Source: Roseovarius sp. (GTDB lineage: Bacteria; Pseudomonadota; Alphaproteobacteria; Rhodobacterales; Rhodobacteraceae). Taken from it: DNA of 64,000 nt. Below the pieces are notes generated by a model. That model did no database searches, was not told the origin of the DNA, and saw only the letters and a list, made by a program, of their open reading frames with translations. The position numbers and the translations under genes were made by a program. The DNA lies in the NCBI GenBank assembly GCA_014359765.1, contig JACIYT010000003.1, positions 62,001 through 126,000 of the forward strand. Reading direction: 5' to 3'. Positions within the stretch are counted from its first letter, which is position 1; every line of letters begins with the position of its first letter. Shown one piece after another: positions 7,593-17,229 of this stretch.

Positions 7593-8193
7593 GTTTACCG
7601 GCGATACGCTGCTGGTGGCGACGCATAACGCCGGCAAGCTGGAGGAAATCGCGCATCTCCTTCAGCCCTACGGCGTGCGGGTGATCGGCGCCGCCGATCG
7701 CAACCTGCCCGCGCCTGACGAGACCGAGAACAGCTTTGTCGGCAATGCCCGGATCAAGGCCCACGCGGCGGCGCAGGCCACCGGGCTGCCCGCGCTCGCG
7801 GATGATTCGGGCATCGTGATCGACGCGCTCGACGGTGCGCCCGGGGTCCATACCGCCGATTGGGCCGAAACCGGCGACGGCCGAGATTTCGTCATGGCCA
7901 TGAAGCGGGTGCACGATTCGCTCATCGCCCGCAAGGCGCGCCAGCCCTGGACCGCGCGGTTCTGCTGTGCCCTCGTGCTCGCCTGGCCGGATGGGCATGA
8001 CGAGATTTTCGAGGGCACGGTCGATGGCTGGATCGTCTGGCCGATGCGGGGCGATGCCGGTCATGGCTATGACCCGATCTTCCAGCCCGAGGGCCACGAG
8101 GTGACCTTTGCCGAAATGGACCGCTGGGAAAAGAACCGGATCAGCCACCGCGCCGAGGCCTTCCGAAAGTTCGTCAGCGGCTGCTTTGGCTGA
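7585..8193 (+). CDS. rdgB: RdgB/HAM1, dITP/XTP pyrophosphatase
   Basis: Removes non-canonical purine triphosphates (ITP, dITP, XTP) from the nucleotide pool by hydrolysis to the monophosphate. The 202-residue product has the HAM1 start [13 protein letters not shown], the substrate-loop motif [19 protein letters not shown], and the C-terminal [17 protein letters not shown] with SHRAEA. It starts with GTG at 7585, inside the end of rph, and overlaps hemW by 8 bp at its own end if the TTG start of hemW is right. Confidence 0.95.
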   Translation: MRRFTGDTLLVATHNAGKLEEIAHLLQPYGVRVIGAADRNLPAPDETENSFVGNARIKAHAAAQATGLPALADDSGIVIDALDGAPGVHTADWAETGDGRDFVMAMKRVHDSLIARKARQPWTARFCCALVLAWPDGHDEIFEGTVDGWIVWPMRGDAGHGYDPIFQPEGHEVTFAEMDRWEKNRISHRAEAFRKFVSGCFG

Positions 8194-9340
8194 GGACTGG
8201 CAGGAGGGGGGCTTTGGCCTCTATGTGCATTGGCCGTTCTGCGCGGCCAAATGCCCCTATTGCGATTTCAACAGCCATGTCGTCTCGTCGGTCGATCACG
8301 CCCGCTGGCGGGCGGCCTACCTGCGCGAGATTGCCCGCTACGCGGCCCTCGTGCCCGATCGGGTGCTTGGCTCGATCTTCTTCGGCGGCGGCACGCCGAG
8401 CCTGATGCCCCCCGAAACGGTGGCCGCGATCATCGCCGCGGCGCGGGCAGCCTGGCCGATGGCCAATGATCCCGAGGTGACGCTGGAGGCCAATCCCGGC
8501 TCGGTCGAGGCGGGGCGCCTTGCCCTCTATGCCGAGGCCGGGGTGACGCGGGTCTCGCTTGGTGTGCAGGCGCTCGAGGATCGCGACCTGCGCCGGCTGG
8601 GGCGGTTGCACTCGGTCGCGGAGGCCATTGATGCCCTTGATATTGCACGCAAATATTTCCCGAGGACCAGCTTTGACCTGATTTATGCGCGTCAGGATCA
8701 GAGCCTCGATGCTTGGCAGGCGGAATTGGGCCGCGCGCTCGATCTGGCGGCGGATCACCTTTCGCTCTACCAGCTGACGATCGAAAGCGGCACCGCCTTC
8801 GGCGCCCGCCATGCGGCGGGGCGGTTGCCCGGCCTGCCCGACGAGAGCCTCGCCGCCGACATGTTCCATGCCACGCAGGAGATGACCGCAGCCGCCGGTT
8901 TTCACGCCTACGAGGTTTCCAACCACGCGCGGCCGGGCGCGGAATCGCGCCATAACCTGATCTACTGGCGCGCGGGGGATTATGTCGGGATCGGCCCGGG
9001 GGCGCATGGCCGGCTGACCTTCGGCGGGCGGCGCCACGCGACCGAGGCCTGGCCGATGCCGGAGGCCTGGCTCACGCAGGTCGAGAGCGGCTCGGGCGAA
9101 TCGCTGCGCGCCGTGCTCGCTCCCGAGGAACAGCCCACCGAATTCCTCCTGATGGGGCTGCGGCTGGCCGAGGGGATCGACATGGCGCGCTTTGCGCGCC
9201 TGTCCGGCGTGCCGCTCAATGCGGCGACGCTCGCCCATCTGGGCGAAATCGGCATGGTCGAGGTCGAGGGCGGGCGGCTCCGCGCGACGCCCGCGGGGCG
9301 CGCGGTGCTCAACGCGGTGATCGGCGCGTTGCTGACGTGA
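8186..9340 (+). CDS. hemW: HemW-like radical SAM haem chaperone (formerly called HemN)
   Basis: Radical SAM protein of the HemW group, which binds haem and delivers it to haem proteins; it lacks coproporphyrinogen dehydrogenase activity although often annotated so. The cluster motif CAAKCPYC (C19, C23, C26) follows LYVHWPF, then the SAM-binding FFGGGTPSLM and the C-terminal HemN domain. TTG at 8186 gives 384 residues, the normal length; the first in-frame ATG, at 8108, would add 26 residues that only copy the rdgB antiframe. The gene ends 1 bp before the converging parB stop. Confidence 0.9.
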   Translation: MAEDWQEGGFGLYVHWPFCAAKCPYCDFNSHVVSSVDHARWRAAYLREIARYAALVPDRVLGSIFFGGGTPSLMPPETVAAIIAAARAAWPMANDPEVTLEANPGSVEAGRLALYAEAGVTRVSLGVQALEDRDLRRLGRLHSVAEAIDALDIARKYFPRTSFDLIYARQDQSLDAWQAELGRALDLAADHLSLYQLTIESGTAFGARHAAGRLPGLPDESLAADMFHATQEMTAAAGFHAYEVSNHARPGAESRHNLIYWRAGDYVGIGPGAHGRLTFGGRRHATEAWPMPEAWLTQVESGSGESLRAVLAPEEQPTEFLLMGLRLAEGIDMARFARLSGVPLNAATLAHLGEIGMVEVEGGRLRATPAGRAVLNAVIGALLT

Positions 9341-9341
9341 T

Positions 9342-10238
9342 TCAGGCGCTCAGCAGCGCCATGAGCCGGTCGAGATCGTCGAGCGAGCGATAGCGGATCG
9401 TCACCGCGCCCTGGTCACCCCCCGGCCGGTGATCGATGCTGACACTCATCGAGAGCGCGGCAGAAAGATCGGCCTCCAAAGCCCGGGTATCGGCGTCTTT
9501 CTCGGCATAAGTCCTTGAACTGGCGTTATTCTTTTGTGTCTTGCCTTCCGCTGCATCCTTGGCCAGCTTCTCGGTCTCGCGCACCGAGAGGCCCTTGCGG
9601 ATCACCGTCTGCGCCAGTGCCGCGGCGTCCGGCGCCGTGATGAGCGCGCGCGCGTGACCGGCAGAGAGGTGGCCGTCGCGCAGATAGGCCTGCACCTCGT
9701 CCGGCAGGTTCAGCAGGCGCACCGCATTGGCGATATGGCTGCGGCTCTTGCCCAGAACCTCGGCGAGCCGCTCCTGTGTATGGCCGAATTTCGTCATCAA
9801 CTGGCTGTAGCCTGCCGCCTCTTCGATCGGGTTGAGATTGGCGCGCTGGATATTCTCGATAATGGCAACCTCGAGCACCTCGGTATCGGTAAACTCGCGC
9901 ACCAGGACGGGGATTTCGTGGAGCTGCGCCATCTGCGCCGCGCGCCAGCGGCGTTCCCCGGCGACGATTTCCCAGGCACCGGGAATGCGCGGGCTGGGAC
10001 GGACGATCAGCGGCTGAATGATCCCCTTTTCGGCGATGGATCGCGCCAGATCGTCGAGCGCCTCGGCATCGAAATGGCGGCGGGGCTGATCGGGGTTCGG
10101 GTGGACCTTTTCCACAGGCACCATCATGTCGGGGGCGCGGCGCCCGGCCTCCTCCGCCGGGGTGCTCTCGCGCACATCCGCCATCAGCGCCGACAGACCG
10201 CGCCCGAGGCCGCGCCCGGGTTTGCTGCGTGTGCTCAC
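9342..10238 (-). CDS. parB: ParB, centromere-binding CTPase of chromosome partition
   Basis: Binds parS, hydrolyses CTP and slides along DNA to build the partition complex. The 298 residues comprise the N-terminal ParA-activating tail (RGLGRGLSALMADV), the CTP/ParB domain with GERRWRAAQMA and ENIQRANLNPIEEA, an HTH (TQERLAEVLGKSRSHIANAVRLL), and a C-terminal dimer domain. It follows parA by 20 bp. Two canonical parS sites lie 1.4 and 3.3 kb upstream in the same gene string. Confidence 0.98.
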   Translation of the reverse strand: MSTRSKPGRGLGRGLSALMADVRESTPAEEAGRRAPDMMVPVEKVHPNPDQPRRHFDAEALDDLARSIAEKGIIQPLIVRPSPRIPGAWEIVAGERRWRAAQMAQLHEIPVLVREFTDTEVLEVAIIENIQRANLNPIEEAAGYSQLMTKFGHTQERLAEVLGKSRSHIANAVRLLNLPDEVQAYLRDGHLSAGHARALITAPDAAALAQTVIRKGLSVRETEKLAKDAAEGKTQKNNASSRTYAEKDADTRALEADLSAALSMSVSIDHRPGGDQGAVTIRYRSLDDLDRLMALLSA

Positions 10239-10258
10239 TGCCTCTCTCCCCTCCTCGT

Positions 10259-11068
10259 CTAGGCCGCCACGCGCGCGTGTCTTTGCACGATCTCGCGCGC
10301 CAGATCGCGGTAGGCCTGCGCACCCTTTGATGCGGTATCGTAGCTCAGAACCGGCAGCGCGTAGGACGGCGCTTCGCTCAGCCGCACGTTGCGCGGTATC
10401 CGGGTCTCAAAGACCAGCTCCCCGAGATTCTCGCGCGCGTCGTTCTCGACCTGCGCCGACAGGTTGTTGCGCGCGTCAACCATGGTCAGGAGCACGCCCT
10501 CGATCCGCAGCCCCGGATTGGCGGCCTGACGCACCTCGCGGATGGTCAACATGAGCTGCGACAGCCCCTCGAGCGCGAAGAATTCGCTTTGCAACGGAAT
10601 GAGCACCGAATCCGCGGCAACCATCGCGTTAACCGTCAGGAGATTGAGCGAAGGCGGACAATCGATCAGGATGTAATCGAGCCGAAACCCCCCCATCGCC
10701 GGCTGGCGAAGCGCGTCATGCAGCAGGAAGCTGCGTTTTTCATTGGAAAACAGCTCGATATCGGCCGAGGAAAGGTCGATCGTTGCCGGTATGACGAACA
10801 ACCCGTCCTGTGCCGTCGGCTGCACGATCTCCGAAAGCGGCACGTCATCGAGTAGGAAATCATAGGTGGTATGGGCGCGCGCATCCACCTCGATCCCGAG
10901 CCCGGTCGAGGCATTCCCTTGCGGATCGAGATCGACGATCAGAACCCTCGAACCCGTCTCGACAAGGGCTGCGCCGAGATTGATCGTCGTCGTGGTCTTG
11001 CCCACACCGCCCTTCTGGTTGGCGACGGCGATGATGCGGGGGCTGGTCCGGGGAATGACATCAGACAC
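10259..11068 (-). CDS. parA: ParA/Soj, chromosome-partition ATPase
   Basis: Walker-type ATPase of 269 residues that forms the DNA-bound gradient which pulls ParB-parS apart. Deviant Walker A KGGVGKTTTT with signature lysine K19 and catalytic K24; Walker A' VLIVDLDPQGNAS; Walker B YILIDCPPSL. Its start overlaps the end of rsmG by 8 bp and parB follows after 20 bp, so rsmG-parA-parB are coupled. Confidence 0.98.
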   Translation of the reverse strand: MSDVIPRTSPRIIAVANQKGGVGKTTTTINLGAALVETGSRVLIVDLDPQGNASTGLGIEVDARAHTTYDFLLDDVPLSEIVQPTAQDGLFVIPATIDLSSADIELFSNEKRSFLLHDALRQPAMGGFRLDYILIDCPPSLNLLTVNAMVAADSVLIPLQSEFFALEGLSQLMLTIREVRQAANPGLRIEGVLLTMVDARNNLSAQVENDARENLGELVFETRIPRNVRLSEAPSYALPVLSYDTASKGAQAYRDLAREIVQRHARVAA

Positions 11069-11663
11069 GGGACATACCTCTGACCTTCAGGATGACGGAG
11101 CCGGGTTCTGTCTCGCTTTTAACAACAGCGCAGTCAAATTGCCACGCCCTTCGCGCCTGCGCGATCTCGGCCTCCCAGCGGGCACCCTTGGCAAAGAGCG
11201 CCTCTCCTCCCGGGGCAAGGTGGCGCGCGGCATATCCGAGGAGCGTCGCCAGATCGGCGAGCGCGCGCGCCGAAACGACATCCGCCCCGAGCGGCGCGAT
11301 TGATTCGATCCGCTCGGTGAGAACGCGCGCGTGCACCCCGGTCTCGCGTATCACGGTGGAAAGAAACGCGGATTTTCGCGCGTCGGCCTCCACCAACGTG
11401 ACCTCAGCCGGAGACCCCGTTTCGCAGGCGAGGATCGCGACGATCAGGCCGGGGAACCCCCCGCCACTGCCCAGATCCGCCCAATGCCCGACCGGATGCG
11501 ACGCAACCCGGTGGATCTGTGCCGAATCCGCGAAATGACGGGCGCGATGGTCAGCAAGCGACGCACGCGAGACAAGATTTATCCGAGCGTTCCACTTTGC
11601 GAGCAGCGCGCTGTAGATATCGAGCCGCTCCGCTGTTTCACGTGAAACACCCCCCAGCGTCAT
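11061..11663 (-). CDS. rsmG: RsmG (GidB), 16S rRNA m7G527 methyltransferase
   Basis: SAM-dependent methyltransferase that makes m7G527 in 16S rRNA. The 200 residues have the GidB core: [13 protein letters not shown] (SAM motif I), [14 protein letters not shown], and VSARALADL. Codons 6-10 contain a complete parS sequence, so the N-terminal VSRET is dictated by a partition site. Its start overlaps the end of mnmG by 4 bp (ATG inside the stop region). Confidence 0.97.
   Translation of the reverse strand: MTLGGVSRETAERLDIYSALLAKWNARINLVSRASLADHRARHFADSAQIHRVASHPVGHWADLGSGGGFPGLIVAILACETGSPAEVTLVEADARKSAFLSTVIRETGVHARVLTERIESIAPLGADVVSARALADLATLLGYAARHLAPGGEALFAKGARWEAEIAQARRAWQFDCAVVKSETEPGSVILKVRGMSRV
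11634..11649. other. parS: parS site 1 (perfect 16-bp palindrome) inside rsmG
   Basis: TGTTTCACGTGAAACA, the canonical bacterial parS palindrome with no mismatch, inside the first codons of rsmG. It is the binding site of ParB, encoded 1.4 kb downstream. Location within a few kb of the predicted oriC fits the known position of chromosomal parS sites. Confidence 0.95.
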
Positions 11664-13531
11664 GCGCTGCGTGCCTGACGGCCTTGCCGCAGCCTCACCA
11701 TGATCAGGGCGAGAGCGGCCGGTGTCATCCCCTCGATACGCGCGGCCTGGGCAATCGTCGCAGGGCGCGCCGCCGCGAGCTTCGCCTTGATTTCATTGGA
11801 GATTCCGGAAACCGCATCATAGCAAAAATCCGCCGGTATCGGCACCGCCTCGTCTCGCCGGAGCATGTCCACATCCCGCGCTTGCCGCGCGATGTAATTG
11901 GCATATGTCGCGTCCCGCTTGAGCTGAGCACATGTCTCGGGGTCGATATCCGCAAGCGCCCCATCGAGCGCGACCAGATCGCCGACCTCCACGCCGGGAA
12001 AGGACAACACCTCCATCCCCGTGCGCCGCGCACCGTCCCGCGACACCTCGATCCCGACATTTGCAAGATCGCGCGCCGTGTAACCACCCCCCTCCAGGAG
12101 CGCGCGGCCCCTGGCAAGGCGCGCCATTTTCTCCTCGAACGCACGCTTGCGCGCCTCGCCAGCACAGCCAAGCGCGATCGCCTGCGGCGTGAGCCGCTGA
12201 TCGGCATTATCCGCACGCAACGACAGGCGGAACTCGGCCCGCGAAGTGAACATGCGGTAGGGCTCGGTCACGCCGCGGGTGGTGAGATCGTCGATCATCA
12301 CGCCGATATAGCTCTCGGTGCGGCTGAACCTGACGGGGTCCGTCCCTGCGGCAAGACGCGCGGCGTTGATCCCCGCCACGAGCCCCTGCGCCGCGGCCTC
12401 CTCATAACCCGTCGTCCCGTTGATCTGCCCCGCCAGGAACAGCCCCGGAACCTCCCTCACGGCGAGGCTCGCATCGAGGGCCCGCGGATCGACGTAATCA
12501 TATTGGATCGCGTATCCCGGTTGCAGGATCACCGCCCCCTCAAGCCCGGCAATCGAGTGCACATAGGCCTCCTGCACCTCCTCAGGGAGCGATGTGGAAA
12601 TGCCGTTGGGATAAATCACCGAATCACTGAGGCTCTCGGGTTCGAGGAAGATCTGGTGTGCGGGCTTGTCCGCGAATCGCTCCACCTTGTCCTCGATCGA
12701 CGGGCAATAGCGCGGCCCGACACCCGCGATATGCCCCCCATACATGGCCGACCGCCCGAGATTCTCGCGAATGATCGCATGGGTGCGCTCATTGGTATGG
12801 GTAATCCCACAGGACACCTGCCGCGCAGAAGGCGCACCCGAAAGAAAGGAGAACATCACCGGCCCGTCGTCGCCTGGCTGGGTTTCGAGGCGCTGCCAGT
12901 CGATGCTCCGCCCGTCAAGCCGCGGCGGCGTCCCCGTCTTGAGCCGGCCAAGCGGAAGACCAAAGCCCTCGATCCGCTCGGCGAGGCGGATGCTGGCCGG
13001 ATCGCCCATCCGCCCTCCGGGGCGCGAGCGGTCGCCGATATGAATGACCCCGCGCAGGAACGTGCCCGTCGTCAGGATCACCGCGCGGGCGGGAATTTCG
13101 CTCCCGTCGGCAAGGGTGACGCCGCAGACGCGGTCGCGCGCCATCCGGAGATCGGCGGCCTCGCCCTCGATGATCGTAAGCCCCGGCGTCGCCCCGAGCA
13201 TCCCCTGCATCACCTCGCGATAAATCCGGCGATCCGCCTGGGCGCGCGGCCCCTGCACCGCTGGCCCCTTTCGCCGGTTGAGCAGCCGGAACTGGATCCC
13301 CGCCCGATCGGCCACCTGCCCCATCAAACCGTCAAACGCGTCAATCTCGCGCACGAGATGCCCCTTGCCGAGGCCGCCAATCGCCGGATTGCACGACATC
13401 GTGCCGATTGCGCCCCGCGACAGCGTGACCAGCGCGGTCCGGGCCCCCATCCGCGCCGCGGCATGGGCCGCCTCTGCCCCGGCATGGCCACCACCGATCA
13501 CGACAACGTCGAATTGTTCCACGTGAAACAT
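11660..13531 (-). CDS. mnmG: MnmG (GidA), tRNA wobble-uridine modifying FAD protein
   Basis: With MnmE it forms the 5-(carboxymethyl)aminomethyl group on U34 of several tRNAs. The 623 residues start [20 protein letters not shown], with FAD motif GGGHAG at 13-18; other family marks are [21 protein letters not shown] and the C-terminal [10 protein letters not shown]. The N-terminal FHVEQ is encoded by parS site 2. It starts 3 bp after mnmE ends and its own end overlaps rsmG by 4 bp. Confidence 0.98.
   Translation of the reverse strand: MFHVEQFDVVVIGGGHAGAEAAHAAARMGARTALVTLSRGAIGTMSCNPAIGGLGKGHLVREIDAFDGLMGQVADRAGIQFRLLNRRKGPAVQGPRAQADRRIYREVMQGMLGATPGLTIIEGEAADLRMARDRVCGVTLADGSEIPARAVILTTGTFLRGVIHIGDRSRPGGRMGDPASIRLAERIEGFGLPLGRLKTGTPPRLDGRSIDWQRLETQPGDDGPVMFSFLSGAPSARQVSCGITHTNERTHAIIRENLGRSAMYGGHIAGVGPRYCPSIEDKVERFADKPAHQIFLEPESLSDSVIYPNGISTSLPEEVQEAYVHSIAGLEGAVILQPGYAIQYDYVDPRALDASLAVREVPGLFLAGQINGTTGYEEAAAQGLVAGINAARLAAGTDPVRFSRTESYIGVMIDDLTTRGVTEPYRMFTSRAEFRLSLRADNADQRLTPQAIALGCAGEARKRAFEEKMARLARGRALLEGGGYTARDLANVGIEVSRDGARRTGMEVLSFPGVEVGDLVALDGALADIDPETCAQLKRDATYANYIARQARDVDMLRRDEAVPIPADFCYDAVSGISNEIKAKLAAARPATIAQAARIEGMTPAALALIMVRLRQGRQARSA
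13515..13530. other. parS: parS site 2 at the mnmG start
   Basis: TGTTCCACGTGAAACA fits the parS consensus TGTTNCACGTGAAACA at every position. It covers codons 1-6 of mnmG. It lies 1.9 kb from site 1 and about 2.6 kb from the predicted oriC. Confidence 0.93.
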
Positions 13532-13534
13532 TCC

Positions 13535-14818
13535 TCACTTGCCCAGGCAGAAACTTGCGAAGATCTCGCCGAGAACCGCCTCCACGTCGATTCGTCCTAC
13601 CAGAGAATCGAGCGCGCGAATAGCCACGTGGACCTCCTCAGCCGCCAGATCCATCGCATCCTCACCTGCATCGAGCTGCCGACTGGCCGCCTCGAGCGCG
13701 ACAAGGCCCCGCCGCATCGCCGCCTCATGCCGCGCATGGGTCGCAAGCCCCACGCTCTCGACCCGGTCGCGCAGCGCCGCGGCGAGCCGCCCGAGGAGCG
13801 CATCAACCCCGTAGCCCGTCAAACCCGAGATGCCATCCGCCACGCCGCCCTCATCCGCCTTTGATCGCAGGTGAATATCGCCGGGCCGCGCGAGATCGCC
13901 GAAATCCTCGTCGCCCATGCGCAGAAACACCCGGAGATCGGCGCCCTTCGCCCGCTCCTTTGCCCGAGAAATACCAATAGATTCAACGGCGTCGTTAGTT
14001 TCTCGCAGGCCAGCAGTATCGAGAACGCTCACCGGGATCCCGTCCAGATCCATGCGAACCTCGATCACGTCCCGCGTCGTGCCCGCATGTTCCGACACGA
14101 TCGCCGCCTCGCGCCCCGCGAGCCGGTTGAGCAAGGAGGATTTCCCCGCGTTCGGCGCGCCAACAATCGCCACCTCGAAACCGGCGCGCAACCGCTCGGC
14201 CGCCCGGACCCCGCCTATCTGCTGGCGAAGCCGCGTCATCACCTCACCCAGAAGGGCGCGCACCTCCGGCACGACATCCTCGGGGACATCCTCATCCGCG
14301 AAATCGATCACCAGTTCGAGCAACGCCACCGCGCGCAGCAACGATGCCCGCCACTCCGCCGATTCTGCCGCAAGCGCCCCCGACATCCCGCGCATGGCCT
14401 GCCGCCGCTGCGCCTCGGTCTCGGCTTCGAGAAGGTCGCCCAATGCCTCGACCTGCGCCAGGTCCATCCTGCCGTTGAGCAGCGCGCGCCGCGTGAATTC
14501 CCCGGCCTCGGCGGGCCGGAATCCGGGCAATGCGCCCAGCTCACGCAGCAGCGCGGAAACCACCGCCTCGCTCCCATGCGTCTGGAACTCGACGATGGAT
14601 TCGCCGGTAAAGCTCGCCCCTTCGGGGAAAAACAGCACCAGCGCCTGGTCGATCAATTCCCCCGTCCGATCCCGTAACGCGCGCAGCACCGCGCGCCGCG
14701 CCGGGGGAACCGCACCGCAGAGCACCTCGCAGGCGAGCCCCGCACCGGGGCCAGACACCCGGATGACCGCCACGCCCGCCTTTGCGCGCGCTGTCGATAG
14801 CGCAAAGATCGTCTCCAT
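13535..14818 (-). CDS. mnmE: MnmE (TrmE), tRNA-modification GTPase
   Basis: Partner of MnmG in U34 modification. The 427 residues have an N-terminal tetrahydrofolate-binding domain ([20 protein letters not shown]), a helical domain, the inserted G domain with P-loop GAPNAGKSS and DTAGLRE, and the C-terminal FCLGK (usual form CIGK), whose cysteine is essential. ATG 14818 is chosen because AGGGA sits 6 bp upstream; the earlier in-frame ATG at 14839 overlaps the end of rho and has no such site. It follows rho by 13 bp. Confidence 0.96.
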   Translation of the reverse strand: METIFALSTARAKAGVAVIRVSGPGAGLACEVLCGAVPPARRAVLRALRDRTGELIDQALVLFFPEGASFTGESIVEFQTHGSEAVVSALLRELGALPGFRPAEAGEFTRRALLNGRMDLAQVEALGDLLEAETEAQRRQAMRGMSGALAAESAEWRASLLRAVALLELVIDFADEDVPEDVVPEVRALLGEVMTRLRQQIGGVRAAERLRAGFEVAIVGAPNAGKSSLLNRLAGREAAIVSEHAGTTRDVIEVRMDLDGIPVSVLDTAGLRETNDAVESIGISRAKERAKGADLRVFLRMGDEDFGDLARPGDIHLRSKADEGGVADGISGLTGYGVDALLGRLAAALRDRVESVGLATHARHEAAMRRGLVALEAASRQLDAGEDAMDLAAEEVHVAIRALDSLVGRIDVEAVLGEIFASFCLGK

Positions 14819-14831
14819 CGCGGTCCCTGGC

Positions 14832-16103
14832 TCAGGCATTCATCGAATCGAAGAACTCCGCATTGCTCTTGGTCTGCTTGAGTTTCGAGAGCAGGAATTC
14901 CACCGCATCCGTCGTGCCCATCGGGTTGAGGATACGCCGCAGCACGAAGGTCTTTTGCAGATCCGCCTTCTCGATGAGAAGATCCTCCTTGCGGGTGCCC
15001 GACTTGAGAATGTCGATCGCCGGAAAGACACGCTTGTCGGCAACCTTGCGGTCGAGCACGATCTCGGAATTCCCGGTGCCCTTGAACTCCTCGAAAATGA
15101 CCTCGTCCATGCGGCTCCCGGTGTCGATGAGCGCGGTCGCGATGATGGTCAACGACCCGCCCTCCTCGATATTGCGCGCCGCGCCAAAGAACCGCTTGGG
15201 CCGTTGCAGGGCGTTGGCATCGACACCGCCGGTGAGAACCTTGCCCGAGGATGGCACCACCGTGTTATAGGCGCGCCCGAGCCGGGTGATCGAATCGAGC
15301 AGGATCACCACGTCGCGCTTGTGTTCCACGAGGCGCTTGGCCTTCTCGATCACCATTTCGGAGACCGCGACATGCCGCGTTGCCGGCTCGTCAAAGGTCG
15401 AACTGATCACCTCGCCCTTGACCGAGCGTTGCATGTCGGTCACCTCCTCGGGGCGCTCGTCGATCAGCAGCACGATGAGAAAACATTCGGGGTGATTCTT
15501 CTCGATGCTATGCGCAATATTCTGTAGAAGCACCGTCTTGCCGGTCCGCGGCGGCGCGACGATCAGCGACCGCTGCCCCTTGCCGATCGGTGCCACGAGG
15601 TCGATGACCCGCGCCGAGAAATCCCTCACCGTCGGATCGGCGATTTCCATCTTGAGCCGCTCATCGGGATAGAGCGGCGTGAGGTTGTCAAACGCGATCT
15701 TGTGGCGCGCGCGTTCGGGATCCTCGAAATTGATCTCGGTCACGGAGGTCAGCGCGAAATACCTCTCGGTCTCGTCGGGCTGGCGCATCTCGCCGCGGAT
15801 CGTGTCGCCCGTTCGCAGCGAATATTGCCGGATCATGTCCGGCGAGACATAGATATCGTCCGGGCCGGGCAGGTAATTCGCCTCGATCGAGCGCAAGAAG
15901 CCGAATCCATCCTGGAGCACCTCGAGCACGCCATCGCCATAGACCTGCCACCCGTCCTCGGCGCGTTCCTTGAGGATGGAGAACATCATCTCGCCCTTGC
16001 GCATGGTCGAGGCGTTCTCGATCTCGAGCTCCTCGGCGATGGCGAGAAGCTCCTTGGCGCTCAGCGCCTTGAGGTCGGACAGGTTGACGCGGTCTTCGGA
16101 CAT
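14832..16103 (-). CDS. rho: Rho transcription termination factor
   Basis: Hexameric RNA helicase ending transcription at rut sites. The 423 residues contain the N-terminal RNA-binding OSB domain (DGFGFLRS), the RecA-like ATPase with P-loop APPRTGKT, Walker [17 protein letters not shown], the Q-loop/R-loop region [12 protein letters not shown], and the C-terminus [13 protein letters not shown] 16103 begins the canonical [15 protein letters not shown] and has GAGG 5 bp upstream. It is the first leftward gene from the predicted origin and carries a structured leader. Confidence 0.97.
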   Translation of the reverse strand: MSEDRVNLSDLKALSAKELLAIAEELEIENASTMRKGEMMFSILKERAEDGWQVYGDGVLEVLQDGFGFLRSIEANYLPGPDDIYVSPDMIRQYSLRTGDTIRGEMRQPDETERYFALTSVTEINFEDPERARHKIAFDNLTPLYPDERLKMEIADPTVRDFSARVIDLVAPIGKGQRSLIVAPPRTGKTVLLQNIAHSIEKNHPECFLIVLLIDERPEEVTDMQRSVKGEVISSTFDEPATRHVAVSEMVIEKAKRLVEHKRDVVILLDSITRLGRAYNTVVPSSGKVLTGGVDANALQRPKRFFGAARNIEEGGSLTIIATALIDTGSRMDEVIFEEFKGTGNSEIVLDRKVADKRVFPAIDILKSGTRKEDLLIEKADLQKTFVLRRILNPMGTTDAVEFLLSKLKQTKSNAEFFDSMNA

Positions 16104-16142
16104 CGGGGCCTCAATGATACTGGCCCCATGATGGATGGGGCC
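16104..16142 (-). promoter_or_regulatory. rho leader with two mutually exclusive hairpins over the ribosome site
   Basis: In the rho mRNA, GGCCCCAT (16142-16135) and ATGGGGCC (16129-16122) form a perfect 8-bp hairpin with a 5-nt loop, ending 18 nt before the start codon. A second copy of GGCCCC (16110-16105) lies in GAGGCCCCG, which holds the Shine-Dalgarno sequence. The middle GGGGCC arm can pair with either copy, so the leader can expose or cover the ribosome binding site. Rho autoregulation through its leader is known in other bacteria by a different mechanism; this switch is an inference. Confidence 0.5.
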
Positions 16143-16630
16143 TCGCGGTAATCTCATGGGAAGTGATGGCAGCCGGACGGAGCCTCTGCCGTCCTTAGGC
16201 TCTCTGGCCGCGGGCGTCAACCGATATGGCGGGAGCGTCTTTTCCTTCTTCTGATAATGAATTCTTAGGAAAAGAATGATGATGTAGAGGCGCCGCGCGC
16301 TGTGGATTACGATTTCGTCCCGGGTCTTGTCCACATGTGGAGAAGGTCGGGAAATCCTGGGGGGAAGATGAGCATATCGAGAGAGGAGAAAAATAAAATA
16401 AATATATCAATGATATAGGTGATACGCCAGTCCAGCAAGTAGTGGCGGTTCGTGTTGATAACGGTGCGTGATCGGGGTTATCCCTGTCGTGGAACGATCC
16501 TTGTCCCCAGTCGGAAAACCGGGGATGGTTTCCGCGACTGTCTGGCGAAGTTCCGGCGATGATGGCAAAGCCGGGGCCAAGGCTGCGGTTTCGCGAAGTC
16601 ACGCAGAGGTCACACACGGAGTTATCCACA
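16143..16630. other. oriC: Predicted chromosomal replication origin (oriC)
   Basis: Gene-free region between divergent rho and maf. DnaA-box-like 9-mers: perfect TTATCCACA at 16622-16630; one-mismatch boxes at 16301-16309 (TGTGGATTA, reverse), 16327-16335 (TTGTCCACA), 16336-16344 (TGTGGAGAA, reverse) and 16453-16461 (TGTTGATAA, reverse). The pair at 16327-16344 forms a back-to-back palindrome. An AT-only-like tract (16389-16417) is a candidate unwinding element, and an 8-bp inverted repeat lies at 16239-16246/16267-16274. Flanking genes diverge from it and parAB/parS are nearby, the arrangement around oriC in many alphaproteobacteria. dnaA itself is not in the window, normal for this group. 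Confidence 0.8.
16389..16417. other. AT-rich tract, candidate DNA unwinding element of oriC
   Basis: A 29-bp run with only one C and one G (poly-A/T words such as AAAATAAAATAAATAT), striking in this GC-rich chromosome. It sits between the DnaA-box pair at 16327-16344 and the box at 16453-16461, where duplex opening would be expected. Confidence 0.55.
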
Positions 16631-17229
16631 TGGTTGCCACATTGGTTCTGGCCTCGGCATCGCCTGTGCGGCGGCTTCTGCTCGAACGGGCCGGCCTGGC
16701 CGTCGAGGTCGCGCCCGCGTCCGTCGATGAGCAGAGCCTGCGTGATTCGCTCCTCGCCGAAGGTGCGACGCCGCGCGATGTGGCCGACGCGCTGGCCGAG
16801 ATGAAGGCGCTCAGGATCGCCCGCAAGTATCCCGGGCGGCTTGTTCTGGGATGCGACCAGGTGCTTGATCTGAATTGCGAAATCCTGTCCAAACCGACAG
16901 ATCGGGATGATGCCCGCCATCAGCTTCTGCGATTGCGCGGGCGCGCGCATGACCTTCTGTCCGCGGCGGTGATCTGCGAGAACGGGCGGCCGATCTGGCG
17001 TCATGTCGGGCGTGTGCGGCTCAACATGCGCGATTTCAGCGAGGCGTGGCTCGATGATTATCTCGCGCGAAACTGGCCCGATGTCGCCGGATGCGTCGGT
17101 GCCTACAAGCTGGAATCCGAAGGGGTGCGCTTGTTTTCCCGCGTCGAAGGCGATTACTTCACCGTGCTGGGCCTGCCATTGCTCGAACTTCTGGCCTTTC
17201 TGACGGAACGGGGAGACTTGCCGCGATGA
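16630..17229 (+). CDS. maf: Maf-family nucleoside triphosphate pyrophosphatase
   Basis: House-cleaning enzyme that hydrolyses non-canonical or modified nucleotides. The 199 residues show the Maf signatures [17 protein letters not shown] (substrate loop), [17 protein letters not shown] and the C-terminal [14 protein letters not shown] 16630 shares its A with the last base of the perfect DnaA box, so the gene starts exactly at the edge of oriC. aroE overlaps its stop by ATGA. Co-oriented with the rightward fork. Confidence 0.95.
   Translation: MVATLVLASASPVRRLLLERAGLAVEVAPASVDEQSLRDSLLAEGATPRDVADALAEMKALRIARKYPGRLVLGCDQVLDLNCEILSKPTDRDDARHQLLRLRGRAHDLLSAAVICENGRPIWRHVGRVRLNMRDFSEAWLDDYLARNWPDVAGCVGAYKLESEGVRLFSRVEGDYFTVLGLPLLELLAFLTERGDLPR

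Noticed and set aside
13624-13632. CACGTG-containing segment in mnmE as a third parS
   Set aside because: Only the central CACGTG matches; the outer TGTT/AACA arms are missing.
11519-13864. A 781-codon open frame on the plus strand
   Set aside because: Antisense to mnmG, whose FAD and catalytic motifs are complete; the shadow has no recognisable feature.
16478-16486. TTATCCCTG as a further DnaA box
   Set aside because: Three mismatches to TTATCCACA, including the normally fixed CACA end; not counted.
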